Positions 32,798 through 46,286 of a stretch of DNA of 64,000 bases are shown here, in pieces (position 1 is the stretch's first letter; the number at the start of each line of letters is the position of its first letter). Position numbers and translations under genes: made by a program. Under the pieces are notes generated by a model. That model was not told where the DNA came from and ran no database searches. It saw nothing but the letters and a program-made list of their open reading frames with translations. Location: positions 4,009,501-4,073,500 of the forward strand of contig NC_089040.1 in NCBI RefSeq assembly GCF_034140825.1, read 5' to 3'. Source of the stretch: Oryza sativa Japonica Group (taxonomy: Eukaryota; Streptophyta; Magnoliopsida; Poales; Poaceae).

Positions 32798-35700
32798 ATG
32801 GAGACGCTGGCGAGCGCCATGCGGCGGGAGAACCGCCGCTTCAAGCCCCCCTCCTCCTCCTCCGCCTCCGCCTCCGCCGCCCTCTCCTCGGGGAGGGTCC
32901 CCCTCGTCATGGCCTTCCTCTCCTGCCTCGCGTGGCTCTACGTCGCCGGCCGGTACGTACGCGCGCCCGCGCGCTCAGATCCGGGGGGAATTTCCGTGGA
33001 GTTTTCTGATTGTTTCGTTGATTGGATTTTTTTTTTGCAGGCTGTGGCAGGACGCGCAGACGCGGATGATCCTGTCTGGTCTCCTCGAGAAGAGCTCCGG
33101 CAATGTGCGGATCTCTCCCCCTCTCCACCCACTTCTCGTTTTTTTTTTCCGCTTGATTTGTCAGTTCGTGTGATGGTATCGCCTAAATTGCAGCTTCCGA
33201 AGGTGCTGTCGGTGGAGGACAAGCTGAGGAATCTAGGATGCATGTAATTCCCCCCTCTCTCTCTCTGAAGAGGAATTCAGAATTCAGAATTTTAGTTGCT
33301 GATTTGAAATGGGTTGTTTGGTGGCAGTGGAATTGGGAGGAAGATTGCGGAGGCAGAAATGGACCTTACAAAGGCGAAGAGCGAGGGGTATCTGTGGGGG
33401 AATGGAACTGCTACTGGTAGTTCTGACAAGAAGAAGCTCCTTGCTGTTATTGGAGTTTACACTGGTTTTGGTTCCCGGCTCAAGAGGAACACCTTCCGTG
33501 GCTCATGGATGCCGAGAGGTTCGCTGTTCTTGCTCTTTTAGTTTCCAGTTTACGGCGATAAAATGTGTGCGCCCTGATAACATTTGGTTGGAATGCAGCT
33601 TCATTTTTTTTTCTAATAGCTATTGCTGATGCAAACTATGTTACTTATAAGGTTTCAACTACAGGAGTATAATTGTTCTTTTACCTCACTGTAAATTTCA
33701 GGTGATGCTCTGAAGAAGCTTGAGGAGAAGGGTGTGGTCATTCGTTTTGTCATTGGTCGGAGGTTTTATTCTGGATCCATATCTCTTATATGTAGCATCT
33801 CTAGCACCTTAGACAATCATTCGCCCCATATCATTCTCAGGCTTTTCTTCATGTTTAGTTTTCCTACTGAAATTGTTCTGTTTGGTCCTTCAGTGCAAAT
33901 CGAGGTGATAGCTTGGACCGCAACATCGATGATGAAAATCGTCGGACGAAAGATTTCTTGATTCTTGTAAGGATCTAATAACATTTAATATCATTTTTCC
34001 AATTTGTCCTTCACAAAAAATTAGTACTGTAGTACATGCAGAAGACTTTTGGCTTTGCTTGGTTGTTTTCTGGCATGGAAGACTATCTTACATTCTCGTC
34101 CGTATTGGGCCTTCAATTCAGTACCTATTTTAAGTTATCTCACTGTCCTGATTCATCTAAATGTCGGTTTTTAATTTGACATTTGGATATACAGCTTAGA
34201 TCAAAACCATTTTTGTGACATTGTCAAATCTTGAACAAACTGCTTGCACTTTATGGAGAACAGAATGTGACATAAATAGTCAATAAATTGTCACACAGGA
34301 AAGTCATGAGGAAGCTGCAGAGGAGTTACCAAGCAAAGTTAAGTTTTTCTTCAGTGCAGCAATTGAAGCTTGGGACGCAGAGTTCTATGTGAAAGTCGAT
34401 GACAACATTAACCTTGACCTGGGTAATTCCTTTTCTGTTGAAACATTACACCTATGGCTTATTTCGGCTTAATGTTTTGACTCATTACAATCTATATATT
34501 AGCTGGATTAATTGAGATGCTTGAAGCCCGTCGAGGTAGCCAAGGACTGTACATGGGTTGCATGAAATCAGGAGGTGTTGTAAGTGAAGAGTATGTGCTT
34601 TCATTCCCATCATCAGTAGGTTTTTATTTATTTAGATTTTAGACAACATGCATGGCATATGTTAACACCAACTAGACCATCCATTTCATAAGAGGTACCA
34701 TTTGTTTTCCTTGCGGATCCATTTAGCAGTGATGCTTCCATGCTGACATCCTTCCATCTTTGAAAGCTATGTAAATGTAGTGGAATGCATTGAGCATCTG
34801 AAACGTTTGGTCCAATCAAGGAATCATAGCTTTTGAATTGCTTAGTCCCATTATTTACCTTAGGTGCTACCATTGCTTGATATCGAGAAAACATGTACCT
34901 TGCACACTCTTAATTGCATTGCATCATTTATATATTCAGGGATAATATTTCATTCAGTACATTGGATTGCTTTGCCCTTTGTTAACCCGTCATTGAAGCC
35001 ACTTGATACCAACTTCAATTTCAGGGGTCAACAATGGTATGAACCTGAATGGTGGAAGTTTGGAGATTCAAAAACGTGAGTAAACTAACATATTCAAGGT
35101 CCTTGCCATTTGTCTATTATCCTAATATTCATCTTAGTGTTGGGTGATTAGCAATAATTCTGTGTCTAGTGGTGTTCTTACATGTTTTATGGGCATTATT
35201 AATGAAGCACCGATCTCATGTTCTTTCTTAGTATTTGGATTTCTGAGTCTAATGCTACATTGAGGCTACAAACATTTCAACCTCCTGATAGTGAGTTTCA
35301 GCCTTCAATGCAAACCTAAGAATGATTTTTTTTTTCATATTACCAACTACTCGTATAACCTTGCATGGCTTGCAGCGGATGATGTCATTATAACTACTTT
35401 TTCATGCTAATAGCGGTTTCTCCTTGATTCACAAATGGTTTACGAGTCTTAAAGATCTGGTGAAGCCCATCTGTTTTATATTTAGACTTAATTTGCATTG
35501 TGCTTGTAATTTCTATTTGTTTGGTGAAGGAATACGCCTAGTTTAAATAGATGTGTTTCCTGGGTGATACTAGTATCTATGAGAAGTGTTCTCTGCTGTT
35601 TCTTCAGCGTTTTCATTCTCTGGCTCCTTCAACTTTCTAGTATATCACTTTTTTTCCGTTCACTGTGATTTTTAATTCTCAGGTATTTTCGCCATGCTTC

Positions 35701-36475
35701 CGGTGCTTTGTTTATCCTCTCTAACAATTTGGCACGCTACATTAACATAAACAGGTAAGTGGTGCGCATCCACCTGTTTTATCTTTGAGTCATGCTAAGC
35801 TAAACCAGTTTTGGTGACCAACCAGGCCCCTCTGAGCAATTGCAGTGCATCAGTTCAATTAATACAGAATAAATGTTGCAATTAGGATGATGTTTTCTTG
35901 GTGGTCAAACGACAAATTAGTTTTTTGTTACATGAGTCTTCTCCTGTATATGTGATTTACAGAAAACAGGCTATATTCGCTGGATTTCATATAAGTTACT
36001 AATACTGTCTTTAGCATTTATGAATTAATAACCGGCCACTGAAATGCTGTTCTGACTAACTGATATATAAATGTTAGCCATCTGCCATCTATTTGATGGT
36101 CTTGATGATGCAGGAACACTGTCCAGATGTTCTTTGTCAATAATCAATAATACAACAGTAACCAATTGATATCTCTAGTCAATATAGGAGTATATGCAGT
36201 CAAAATTTGACCGAAATTTGAGCAATTTGTTTCTCTTCGATATGCAGTGCATCGCTACAGAGCTATGCCCATGATGACATATCAGTAGGTTCATGGATGA
36301 TGGGGCTGAATACTACTTATGTTGATGACGACCGTTTGTGCTGCGGCAGTTCTAGACAAGGTAAAAGCTCGCCTCCTGAATCCATTATCCTACCCTGGAC
36401 AATTCATGGCGGTACTTCTATGCTAATGCTGTAATTCTGCTGCCGTATGCAGAGAAAGTATGTTCCCACGCATGA
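32798..36475 (+). CDS. HPGT: Hydroxyproline O-galactosyltransferase (GT31, HPGT-type)
   Basis: Twelve exons (32798-32952, 33041-33104, 33194-33243, 33328-33518, 33702-33762, 33894-33966, 34299-34422, 34503-34590, 35025-35075, 35683-35754, 36248-36360, 36453-36475) give an in-frame 354-residue protein. A signal anchor lies at about residues 33-50 ([18 protein letters not shown]). The GT31 domain follows with [30 protein letters not shown], the metal-binding YVKVDDN (DDN at 232-234), [11 protein letters not shown] and CCGSSRQEKVCSHA. It closely resembles the Arabidopsis HPGT proteins, which add the first galactose to hydroxyproline of arabinogalactan proteins in the Golgi; that function is by family. 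All junctions are GT-AG and phase-consistent. Confidence 0.93.
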
Positions 36476-38118
36476 GTTAGCAGCACGCATGGTTATGACG
36501 GTGGTGTCCTGATGAAGAGGTGACGCTGTATATTTTGCCATTTTGTATACACCAAGCGGCTTCTGGAATGAAAAATAGATACATCATTTCAAACGCTGCT
36601 TTATCCGATCAGTATACTTAAATACAAGTGTAGGGGAACTAGTTGACAAAAACTATAAAAGCGCTGAGCTTATTTTTGGTGGAGCTTCCTGTTTGACATA
36701 TTTGTCGAAAGTCGAAACCAAATTCAGGGTGATAGATGAACTTCTGTTCGAAGTTTAGGGGATATACTGGCCTTCTCTTCTCCAACTTTTTTTCTCATTA
36801 ACATCTTCAAATCCAGCCCTGAGTTGAGGCCTCCATTTCACCATTTGTCACTTCAACCCATAAGTTTAATGCATGTCATCTTAGATTCTTGGGCAGTGGC
36901 AAACAAATGGAGGGCAGGCTGCGTCTGCTGCAGCCAAAGTAGATGCTTTACTGTCCCTGAAATACAATCCCAGCATGTGCAACCTTTCCATTGAAATGAT
37001 TTAAGACGATCACTATCGATACAGATCATGGCAGATCGCCCAGCAAATTTTTTAGACTAGAAAATGACGGAAACAATTTGCAGGGTAAACAAGTCGCCTG
37101 AAATGGGATAATAAAACTTTTTAGAATATCCTTCCGGTTAAAAATATGACAGTTGAAGACCTCCGGGTCTTTCTCAATGCAACATCGTTCCATCGTCAAA
37201 AACTATCCATTGAAGTGGAGTCTCACAGTAAGCTTGTCCAACAGATCCATTCCTAACCTACATGTGTTTAACAAGTTGATCATCAGTCCTACTTAATTAC
37301 CAGGCCACACTCAACCTTTTTAACAAGCTAATCTCATCGTACCATATTAAAGAAAGAAATCAACGTGAGCGGTGCAGGCCATAAACAAATTGACAAATCC
37401 GCGAGATCCAATGAAGCACATTTACATATGGATTCCAAATCTAATAAATCCAAATGGATTCCACCTTGTTGAAACTATAAAAATGGAGCTTATTTGTCGG
37501 TGAAGCTCATGGTTAATTTGATGTATTTGTTAAAACTAAAGTTCGGGGTTGTAGATGAACTCCCGAAGTTCAAGTATATCCCCGAATCCATCCTGATTTG
37601 AAGCCCAAAGTAGACTGACGATTCAGTCACTACAATGCGATCCTGGGCACATGTTTCCTTTGCTCCATTGAAATTATTCAAGACGATCACGATCAGAATA
37701 GATCATGGCACGGATCACCTAGCAATTATTCTACACTAGAAAATAGCTGAAACAATCTGCATGATCACCAAGTTGACGGGTGATGAACTGATGATAAGCT
37801 TTTTTCCTAACAAAATATCATATGGTTCCACACTCGATTTTATAAAAGATACAGTGTGGTGTTGTCCAATGTCTACACCGCATGTTAACGATTGCGTCAA
37901 ATAAAAAAAATCTATACTCCCTCCAGAATATAAGCATTTCTAGCAATGAATATGGATATATAACTATCTAGATTCATAGCTAGAAGTTTATATTTTGTAA
38001 CGGAGGTAGTTTATATTTTGTGACGGAGGTAGTATAACGGAGTTAAATCCAGACTATTTAAATACTTAATGAGTAGAGGCTACTGACAGTGAAGCAAACA
38101 CACACACAGTCACAGACC
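36476..38118. other. Intergenic region HPGT to second gene A, with a diverged duplication
   Basis: Segment 36650-37122 and segment 37472-37808 share the same order of words (aactataaaa, gagcttattt, gtagatgaact, attgaaat, agacgatcac, agatcatggca, actagaaaat, gaaacaat), an old direct duplication. A short MITE follows at 37917-38033. A TATA-like tatttaaata at about 38054 lies 60 bp before the start of the second gene A. Confidence 0.6.
37917..38033. mobile_element. Short Stowaway-like MITE
   Basis: Begins ctccctccagaatataagc and ends tttgtaacggaggtag, with the right end followed by a second slightly changed 23-bp copy (ttatattttgtgacggaggtag). It sits just upstream of gene A of unit 2. Confidence 0.55.
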
Positions 38119-39941
38119 ATGGTGCACCCAGCTCAGGGCCAGATGGTGCAAGACCTCGCCGCCGGCGGCGAGCTCGGGGCGCCGCCGAGCAGGTACGTGC
38201 TGCGGGAGAAGGACCGCCCGGTGGCGGCGGCCGGCGCCGTGCAGGCGGCGCAGCGGGAGCTCGCCGCCATCCCCACCATAGACGTGAGCCGACTGGCCGC
38301 CGAGAGCGGTGACGACGTCGTCGACGACGGCGGCGAGGCGGCCAAGCTCCGGTCGGCGCTCCAGTCGTGGGGGCTCTTCGCGGTGACCGGCCACGGCATG
38401 CCGGAGCCGTTCCTCGACGAGATCCTCGCCGCGACGCGGGAGTTCTTCCACCTCCCGCCGGAGGAGAAGGAGAGGTACAGCAACGTGGTCGCCGCCGCCG
38501 ACGCCGACGGCGTCGGCGCCGGCGGCGAGAGGTTCCAGCCCGAGGGCTACGGCATCGACCGCGTGGACACCGACGAGCAGATCCTCGACTGGTGCGACCG
38601 GCTCTACCTCCAGGTGCAGCCGGAGGAGGAGCGGCGGCTGGAGTTCTGGCCGGAGCACCCGGCGGCGCTCCGGGGACTCCTCGAGGAGTACACGCGGCGG
38701 AGCGAGCAGGTGTTCCGGCGGGTGCTCGCCGCCACGGCGAGGTCGCTGGGGTTCGGGGAGGAGTTCTTCGGCGACAAGGTCGGCGAGAAGGTGACGACGT
38801 ACGCGCGGTTCACCTACTACCCGCCATGCCCGCGGCCGGAGCTCGTGTACGGCCTCAAGCCCCACACGGACAACTCCGTCCTCACCGTCCTCCTCCTCGA
38901 CAAGCACGTCGGCGGCCTCCAGCTGCTCAAGGACGGCCGCTGGCTCGACATTCCGGTGCTCACCAACGAGCTCCTCGTCGTCGCCGGCGACGAGATTGAG
39001 GTAATAGTTATAAAAAGTTGGTAAGATAGATTATGATAATAATAATACATAAGAGTGATACTTCGGTGCTTTCTATTGGTGGTATTATACCATCAGTATT
39101 ATAAAGGATAATTAGTAATTTACTATTATAATGATTAAAAGTTACTTTGTTATTTATGTTTTCCTTGTCTAAATAGATATATGATCATTCATTGATTGTG
39201 TTGGCATCGCTTATATTTCATCGAAAAAGAAAAAAAAAGAGAAGAAAAAAAAGGTTTAGTCATTGCTAAATAACGTTTATGCCCTCGCATCTATTTTTTC
39301 TAATACTCCTCCACGTTTCTACCACCGCTAACTAGGCTGGTAGTATAAATAGATCTGAGCTCTTCAATCAAATGAAATTAACACTTTAAATTGATTTCTA
39401 CTACCAGTAGATAGCCCTACAGTGAGGCTCCATGCGTAAACATGGAAGTTTAAATTCGATCTACATTTACTAGCTGATTTTATTGTTTCTCTTTTCTAGT
39501 TCTAGATTAAATTTAGTCTTTCTATAAATTTATGTCATCCCATTTGATATTACTATTTTCTTAATTTTTTATAGCTATTTGAGTAAAAAAATAGATCTGC
39601 TTGAATAAAAATTTAAGTTGTTTGCATTGCTTGGTGTTGCAGATCATGAGCAAGTGTTCATGGCGCCGGTGCACAGGGTGGTGACGAGCGAGAGGGAGAG
39701 GATGTCGGTGGTGATGTTCTACCAGCCGGAGCCGCACAAGGAGCTGGCGCCGTCGGAGGAGCTCGTCGGCGAGGAGCGGCCGGCGATGTACTAGAAGCTC
39801 AAGGCCAAGGCCTTCGGCGACGGCTTCTGGGACGCATTCGCCGCCGGCGAGCGCACCATCGACTTCCTCAAGGTCAAGGTCGAGCACCAGCAGCAGCAGC
39901 CGGAGGCGGCGGCGGCGGCGGCCGTCTCGACCAGCGCGTGA
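38119..39941 (+). pseudogene. Gene A, unit 2 copy: broken SRG1-like dioxygenase
   Basis: A copy of the gene at 63-1885, with exons 38119-39000 and 39643-39941. It carries the same missing bases after 39651 and the same TAG at 39792-39794, so the gene was already broken when the unit duplicated. The upstream region is visible here: a MITE and a TATA-like element at about 38054. Confidence 0.85.
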
Positions 39942-42900
39942 TGTGATGGAGGAATCTAGCTAATTAATCGCGTGGCCTGCATGCTTAAACTAAAAAAATA
40001 TGTGGAATAATAGATAGAATGATAGATGTTCACGTTGGTGTTTACTAGGTTGGTTGAGACGTATTACGTGAGTCTAATAATCTACTACTCCCTCCGTTTT
40101 ACAATGTAAGTCATCTAGCATTTCTCATATTCATATTGATGCTAATAAATCTAAACATATATACTTATTTAGATTCATTAGCATCAATATAAATGTGGAA
40201 AATGTTAGAATGACTTACATTGTGAAACGGATGAATTATCAATAATGTGTTGTATCGACTGTGTCATGAACTGTGTTGATGATGAAAAATAAAGTTCACT
40301 TTGGTGTGAAGAAATAGATCGATCTTTTACTCTCCACATGAAGGGGAAATCAATTTACAACCAAAGTAGTACTCCCTCCGTTTTAAAATGTTTGACACCG
40401 TTAACTTTTTAGCACATGTTTGACCATTCGTCTTATTAAAAAAATTATGAAATATGTAAAACTATGTATGTACGTGAAAGTAAATTTAACAATGAATCAA
40501 ATGATATGAAAAAAAATAAATAATTACTTAAATTTTTTGAATAAGACGAATGGTCAAACATGTACTAAAAAGTCAGCGGTGTCAAATATTTTGAAATGGA
40601 GGGAGTATATATATATATTTTTGCTTTGCATATATATCATCAAAATGTTTCTAAACATATGTTATAATATGCAATATTTGAAAACCTGAAGTCATAAATT
40701 TGGTTATAGTACTATTTGTAACTGAATTTGTCCTCCTGTTTTTTCTCGTTGTGTGTAGATCAACTGTATCAATGTTGTACTGTAATATCTTTTCGGATTT
40801 TTTTTATAATTAATTGAGTGGTGTTTGAGGAGCCAAAAGCAAATATCGCACGCGCACTTGAGTCCTCAAAAATAATTTAAAAAATTCGAGCTCCAATCAT
40901 GCATGCCGTTTGGGCTAAAGCTAAATTCCGCATTTGATGTGAAAACCATATCTTTTGTTCTTATATATGATTATTAATATTTTCTCCGTATTTTAATATA
41001 TGACGTCATTTATTTTTACCAACGTTTGACTATTCGTCTTATTTAAAATATATATTATTATTATTATTTTTATTATGACTTGAGTTATCATCAAATGTTT
41101 TTAAGTATTATATAAATAGTTTTATATTTACACATAATTTTAAAATAAGACGAATGTTTAAATGTTGGTTAAAAAGTCAACAACATCATACATTAAAATA
41201 CAAAATACGGAAGGAGTTTAAAATATAAGAGAATCGTGCCGAGCCAGCCTAGCTTGCAGATGAGCAGGGGCTCCAATACTGACGCGTCGCCGGCGTACGT
41301 CCTCGTCCGGCGAGCCGCCGTGTCCGTCCATCAGTGCGCCGCCGCCGCCACTCTTTGTTGTGATGGATCACAAGCTATGCATCGCTATCGATCTCTCTCG
41401 ATCTCCCTTATATGCATCATAGCCGGGATATAGATATTAAGATATATCGTTGTGGATTGGATGCGTACAAACGCCTCATTATTGATGCTGCAACTTCTCC
41501 TGTTTGTCCCTTTGCAGAGCAGAGAAATCAATCAATCAAAATTCAAAATATCAAATGGTGATGAAAATCTTACTCGAGATGGAAAATTTCAGGTTTGGTT
41601 GGATCAAAGCTCACCGGAGCCGGTGAAGAACGGGAGAGATCGAACTGAAAAGTGAAAAAGGCCTAGTTTTGATCATGGGCCACACGTTCCAAGGCCGCCA
41701 CTGATGGTCCGGCCCGGCCCATCTAAGCCCACCACTTATTGGGCTCTCGCGGGCTCGCCGCGGCGGCAGTTGGGCCGCGCGATGGCAATGAGGAGCTTCG
41801 TCGGAGATGGAGGTCGGGTCGGGGGGCTTCGGCGGCGGCGGCAGGTGGTGGCCGTGTGGGACTATGGAGGCGGCGGCGGCGGCGGCGGCGAGCAACCGAT
41901 TCCATTTCGCGGCAATGGCGGCGGTGACCGGAGGAGGAGGCGCGACGAGGCTACTTCCTGCGGGTTGCCTCGATCCCATCTTCTTACGCAGATAGGGAAT
42001 CGGGGCGGATAGGTTTGTGCCAAAGCAGCTTCGGTTAAATTTTTTGTTCTTTGAAAAGTTTGGGGGAAATTTATTTGGGATTAGTACTGTGCGAATGTGC
42101 AATGTTTTCAGGATTGATTTTGTGCAATCCAAAAAACAGGAAGAAAAATCCCGTAGGAACAAGAATCGTTCGTTTTTTTTTAAAAAAAAAACAGCACACG
42201 GTATTAGGGTTCCTTGCATAGAATTTGATATGAAGCATGCCACTTTCAAAGTAGTAGAAGATGAACAAGATTGCCATGAACTATACCACTTTCAAATAAA
42301 AAAGAAACAATATTGTCATGAAGTACACCACTTTCAAATTAAAAAGAAACAAGATGTCATAGAATTTGATGTGAAATACGCCACTTCCAAATAAAAAAGA
42401 AGCGATATTGCCAGGTTCAGTTAATATGCTCCTTCAAGATGTTAAGTTATTCTGGAAAGGACGTTATCACAAGCTTAAATTTAAGGGCCTGTGCTGTGCA
42501 TCATCGGTTGCTCAACCTCTCAAGTTGAAGTTGGCATGTTGTATGTTGTGTAACACATGGAGTGGTTTTCTGATTCACATGGTATATTGAATCTTTATTC
42601 TTCTAGGTGCTTATATTTTTCATTGTCCGGCAAAAGTATGCCGCCCAAATTAAGACCAAGGAGAGGTTACAAGTAATAAATAAACAAACAAGGTTGCTGT
42701 GCCACCAGAAATTAGCCCAACTACCTAAGGATAGAACAAACAGCCTGCCAACTCCAGGCTAGTACACAGCTGCGCTCTAGGTGCTTATATTGAAGTTAGG
42801 GAATCAGATGTTGAGCTTGAATTTAAATCTTAATTGTCAGCCACTATTGGGCAGTTCCTAACTCTGCTCCATAAATGTCAAATTGCCTTTTTTTTTTGGT

Positions 42901-43104
42901 TAATTCAGCAATTTGGTTGCAACTTACAGCATTTTTTTATACCAGGTATAAATTGTTTTCATTACATGACCACTTGTGCAACAATGGCAGTATTTTTACT
43001 CTTTTTTCGTACATGGTCTCAGACTCATATATAGTAACTTCTCCGTATCAACTCAACAGCATTGAACAACCTAAGTCCTGAGACAGTACCTGAGCTACAT
43101 CCGT
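39942..43104. other. Intergenic region A-B, unit 2
   Basis: Same content as 1886-5048: Stowaway-like MITEs at 40087-40235, 40372-40605 and 40983-41216, a GC-rich island, and short repeats at 42262-42406. The one internal base difference between the two units lies here (42180, in a T/A run). Confidence 0.6.
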
Positions 43105-46100
43105 ATGGAAGGGAGCATGGAGGATGTGAGATCAACACTACTTGTGCAGGAGCTTGCCGGCATGAGAAGCAAATCTGTGCCAAGACAGTACATTGTGCAA
43201 CAAGAAGACCAACCGACCATTGCAGCCACTGCATCATTCCCCATTGTTGACCTTGGTCGCCTGTCCCAACCAGATGGTGATGCCAATGAGGCGGTGAAAC
43301 TCCGGCAGGCGATGGAGTCTTGGGGCCTTTTCATGGTAATAAGTAGTCAGTGTACCTTTGATAGATTTTTGTTGAACTGCCTTGGCTTCTTTAAATAACA
43401 TGATGTCGTGGCTTATATTCTATATCTGCAATTGTGTTCTCAGGTAACTAACCATGGCATAGAAGATGCTCTGATGGATAACGTGATGAATGTGTCAAGA
43501 GAGTTTTTTCAACAGCATCTTGGAGAGAAGCAAAAATACACCAACTTGATTGACGGCAAGCATTTCCAGCTAGAAGGGTATGGAAATGACCAGGTGAAAT
43601 CTGATACCCAAATCCTGGATTGGTTGGATCGATTGTATCTGAAAGTAGATCCAGCAGACGAGAGAAATCTTTCCGTTTGGCCCAAGCATCCTGAATCTTT
43701 CAGGTAATATCACAAACACAGTGTCAGAGATGTTTTACGATTTGTTTACGGCGATGGTAAACAACTTATAAGGCCTAGTTTATGGTTGCAACGTGTCACA
43801 AAAATTTAGTACTCCCTCTGTCCCAAAATTTATAGTTCAAATTATGTCAATAAAACACTTTCGCCAGTACCAATCCATTATGCGAATTGACTCTTATGTA
43901 GGGATGTTCTGGATGAGTTTCTCATAAAATGTGATGGAGTTAAAAACAGTCTCCTTCCATCAATGGCAAAGCTCTTGAAACTCAACGAGGATTACTTTGT
44001 CAGACAATTCTCTGACAGGCCTACCACTATTGCTCGATTCAACTACTACCCTCAGTGTCCAAGGCCTGATCTTGTCTATGGCATGAAGCCTCATTCTGAT
44101 GCAACCATTCTTACAATTCTTATGGTTGATAACGACGTTGGTGGGCTACAAGTTCTTAAAGATGGTGTCTGGTATGATGTCCCAACTAAACCTCACACCT
44201 TGCTGATCAACTTAGGAGATCACATGGAGGTAAATATATCTGTCCACGAATGCTGTTTTTCTTGTCACCATTGCATCATGCTATCTTAGCTCTTGCTAAA
44301 ACTCACTGTCTCACTGTGAGCTTCCCCCTTTTTTGTGTGTGGGTGAACTTACTGTGAGCGGAAGAGGGGAGTTAAAAAGCAAAAAAGCCCCCCGCGTCGC
44401 TTTCGCGTCGGGTGGCTCGGGGGCGAAAAACCCTAGCCGCCCGCGCCTTCTCTCCCTCCCTCCCCCCACCTCGCTGTCGCTGGAGCCCGCCGGCGGCGAA
44501 GCCGGCAGCGGGCAGGGAAGGCGGTAGCGAGGCCTTCTTCTCTTCGTAGCGTCTCCCTCCTCGGCGCGAAGGACGAAGACGACGAAGCTCTCCACCGGCG
44601 TGGTCCGTGGCAGCTACGGCGGCGAGGTGGGGAGGAGACAGCGGATTCGGAGCCCCCATGGCCGGATCCGGCCCTCCCTTGCCTGGATCTGCGCGGCGGC
44701 GGCGCGAGGAGGCCTGGGGCGGCGCGACGGCATGCGGTCGTGATGGCGGCCAGCGGCAAGGCGGCGAGGTGGCGGCCGGCTACGGCTAGGCCGGCCCAGC
44801 ACGGGCGCGGAGGCGGTGGACGGCTGAGGCTCGGCGTGGAGGCGCGCGGAGGCGGCTCGTCAGCGGCGGGCGCGCGCGGCGGATGGCTGCGGCTCGTCGT
44901 GGCCGGCCCGGTCGCGGAGGCGGCGGGCAGCGCAGCCTGCCCGGAGCGGCAGCGGCGCCCCCGCTCACTCGCTCGGCCTGGCCGCTCGGCGCCAGCCCAT
45001 GGCGCGGTGGGTCGTCCAGGCCTCGGTGGCGGCTCAGCTTGGTGGCCGGGCAGCCGGGATGCCGCCGCGGTGGCCAGGTGAGGCGCGGCGGCCGGACTTC
45101 GGGGGCGCCGGCGGGTGGTGCCGGTCCGGAGCAGCAGCACCACCGGCGGCCAGATGGCAGTGCAAAGGGAGCTGGCGGCGGTGGGTCGTCTTCCTCGTTG
45201 CCGGTCGGCACCCTCGGCCTTCATGGAGCTCCTCCCTTTCTTTGCGGGGAGTTTATAGTTTGGATTGAGGCGGTAGCTTGTCAGTGGGGGAAGCTCAGGC
45301 TGCCGAAGCAATGCCACCTAGTCCCGGGTTCTCCTTCGGCCAAATCTGGCGAGGCGGCCGGCGGGTGGTGGAACGGAGGAGTCCTGGGCCAGCTCTCAGG
45401 GGTGGTGGTTCGTTGAAGTCGGCCGATGGAGGGGCGTCGGTGCGGTGTGGTGGATGCCACGTGCTGCCATTTGTCTGTGTGGTGGTTCTGAGTTGGTGGA
45501 CGGCGATCTGCAGTCAAGGTTGTAGGGTCCCAAGCGAAAGCCTAGTCCGGTGGTTCACCGGGCCGACAGCGGCTACGTCTTCGGGCGTCGTAATTTCCTT
45601 GGAGCGTTGTCGAGGGTTACCCTCTCCCTTTCTTGGCGAGCTTCTCTGGGTGAAAACCACATCTTTTTAGATGGGCGATGGCGGCATCCTGGATGTCGTG
45701 ACCACCATGGTGGCATCGTTTTCGGAGCCTCGTCTCTGTGGTGTTGCCGTAGGCCTAGCGGCGTTCGGCCACATTTAGCGGGGGTCGTTTGGTGCTAGGT
45801 TTCACCCTCAGCGGTTTGTGCTTGGGTGGTAGTGTGTGGTGTGTGGCAATGCACCTTGGTGCATTTTGATGTTTTTTCTCTTGTAACTTTTATTCCTTCT
45901 TAATATACTCGGTTGGCCTCCTTCGGCCTTCCCGGCAAAAAAAAAAACTTACTGTGAGCTTGTCTCTACCAGTATGTTCAAGTTGTGCCATGATGCATCT
46001 CCAAGTTCTTGATTCACTGAACTACACATTCTTTTTTGTACAGATAATGAGCAATGGGATTTTTAAGAGCTCGGTGCATAGGGTTATGACAAATCCTGAA

Positions 46101-46286
46101 AAGGAGAGAATATCAGTGGTGTTGTTTTATTTTATGAATCTTGAGAAAGAGATTGAGCCAGCACTTGAGCTGATCGATGAAAGGCACCCGGCAAGATACA
46201 AGAGGGTGAAGATTATGGACTACCTTGCAGGGCTCTTTGAACATTTCTTGCAAGGGACAAGAGTGATTGACACAGTGAAGATCTGA
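43105..46286 (+). CDS. Gene B, unit 2 copy: SRG1-like 2OG/Fe(II) dioxygenase
   Basis: Exons 43105-43335, 43444-43703, 43902-44229 and 46044-46286 encode the same 353-residue protein as gene B of unit 1, with all catalytic residues present (H228, D230, H285, R295, S297). No coding difference was found. Intron 3 contains the same retroposon (44360-45946), so that insertion is older than the duplication. Confidence 0.92.
44360..45946 (+). mobile_element. Non-LTR retroposon in intron 3 of gene B, unit 2
   Basis: Duplicate of the element at 6304-7890, with the same 13-bp target repeats (44347-44359 and 45947-45959) and poly(A) end. It reached this place by segmental duplication, not by a second insertion. 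Confidence 0.75.
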
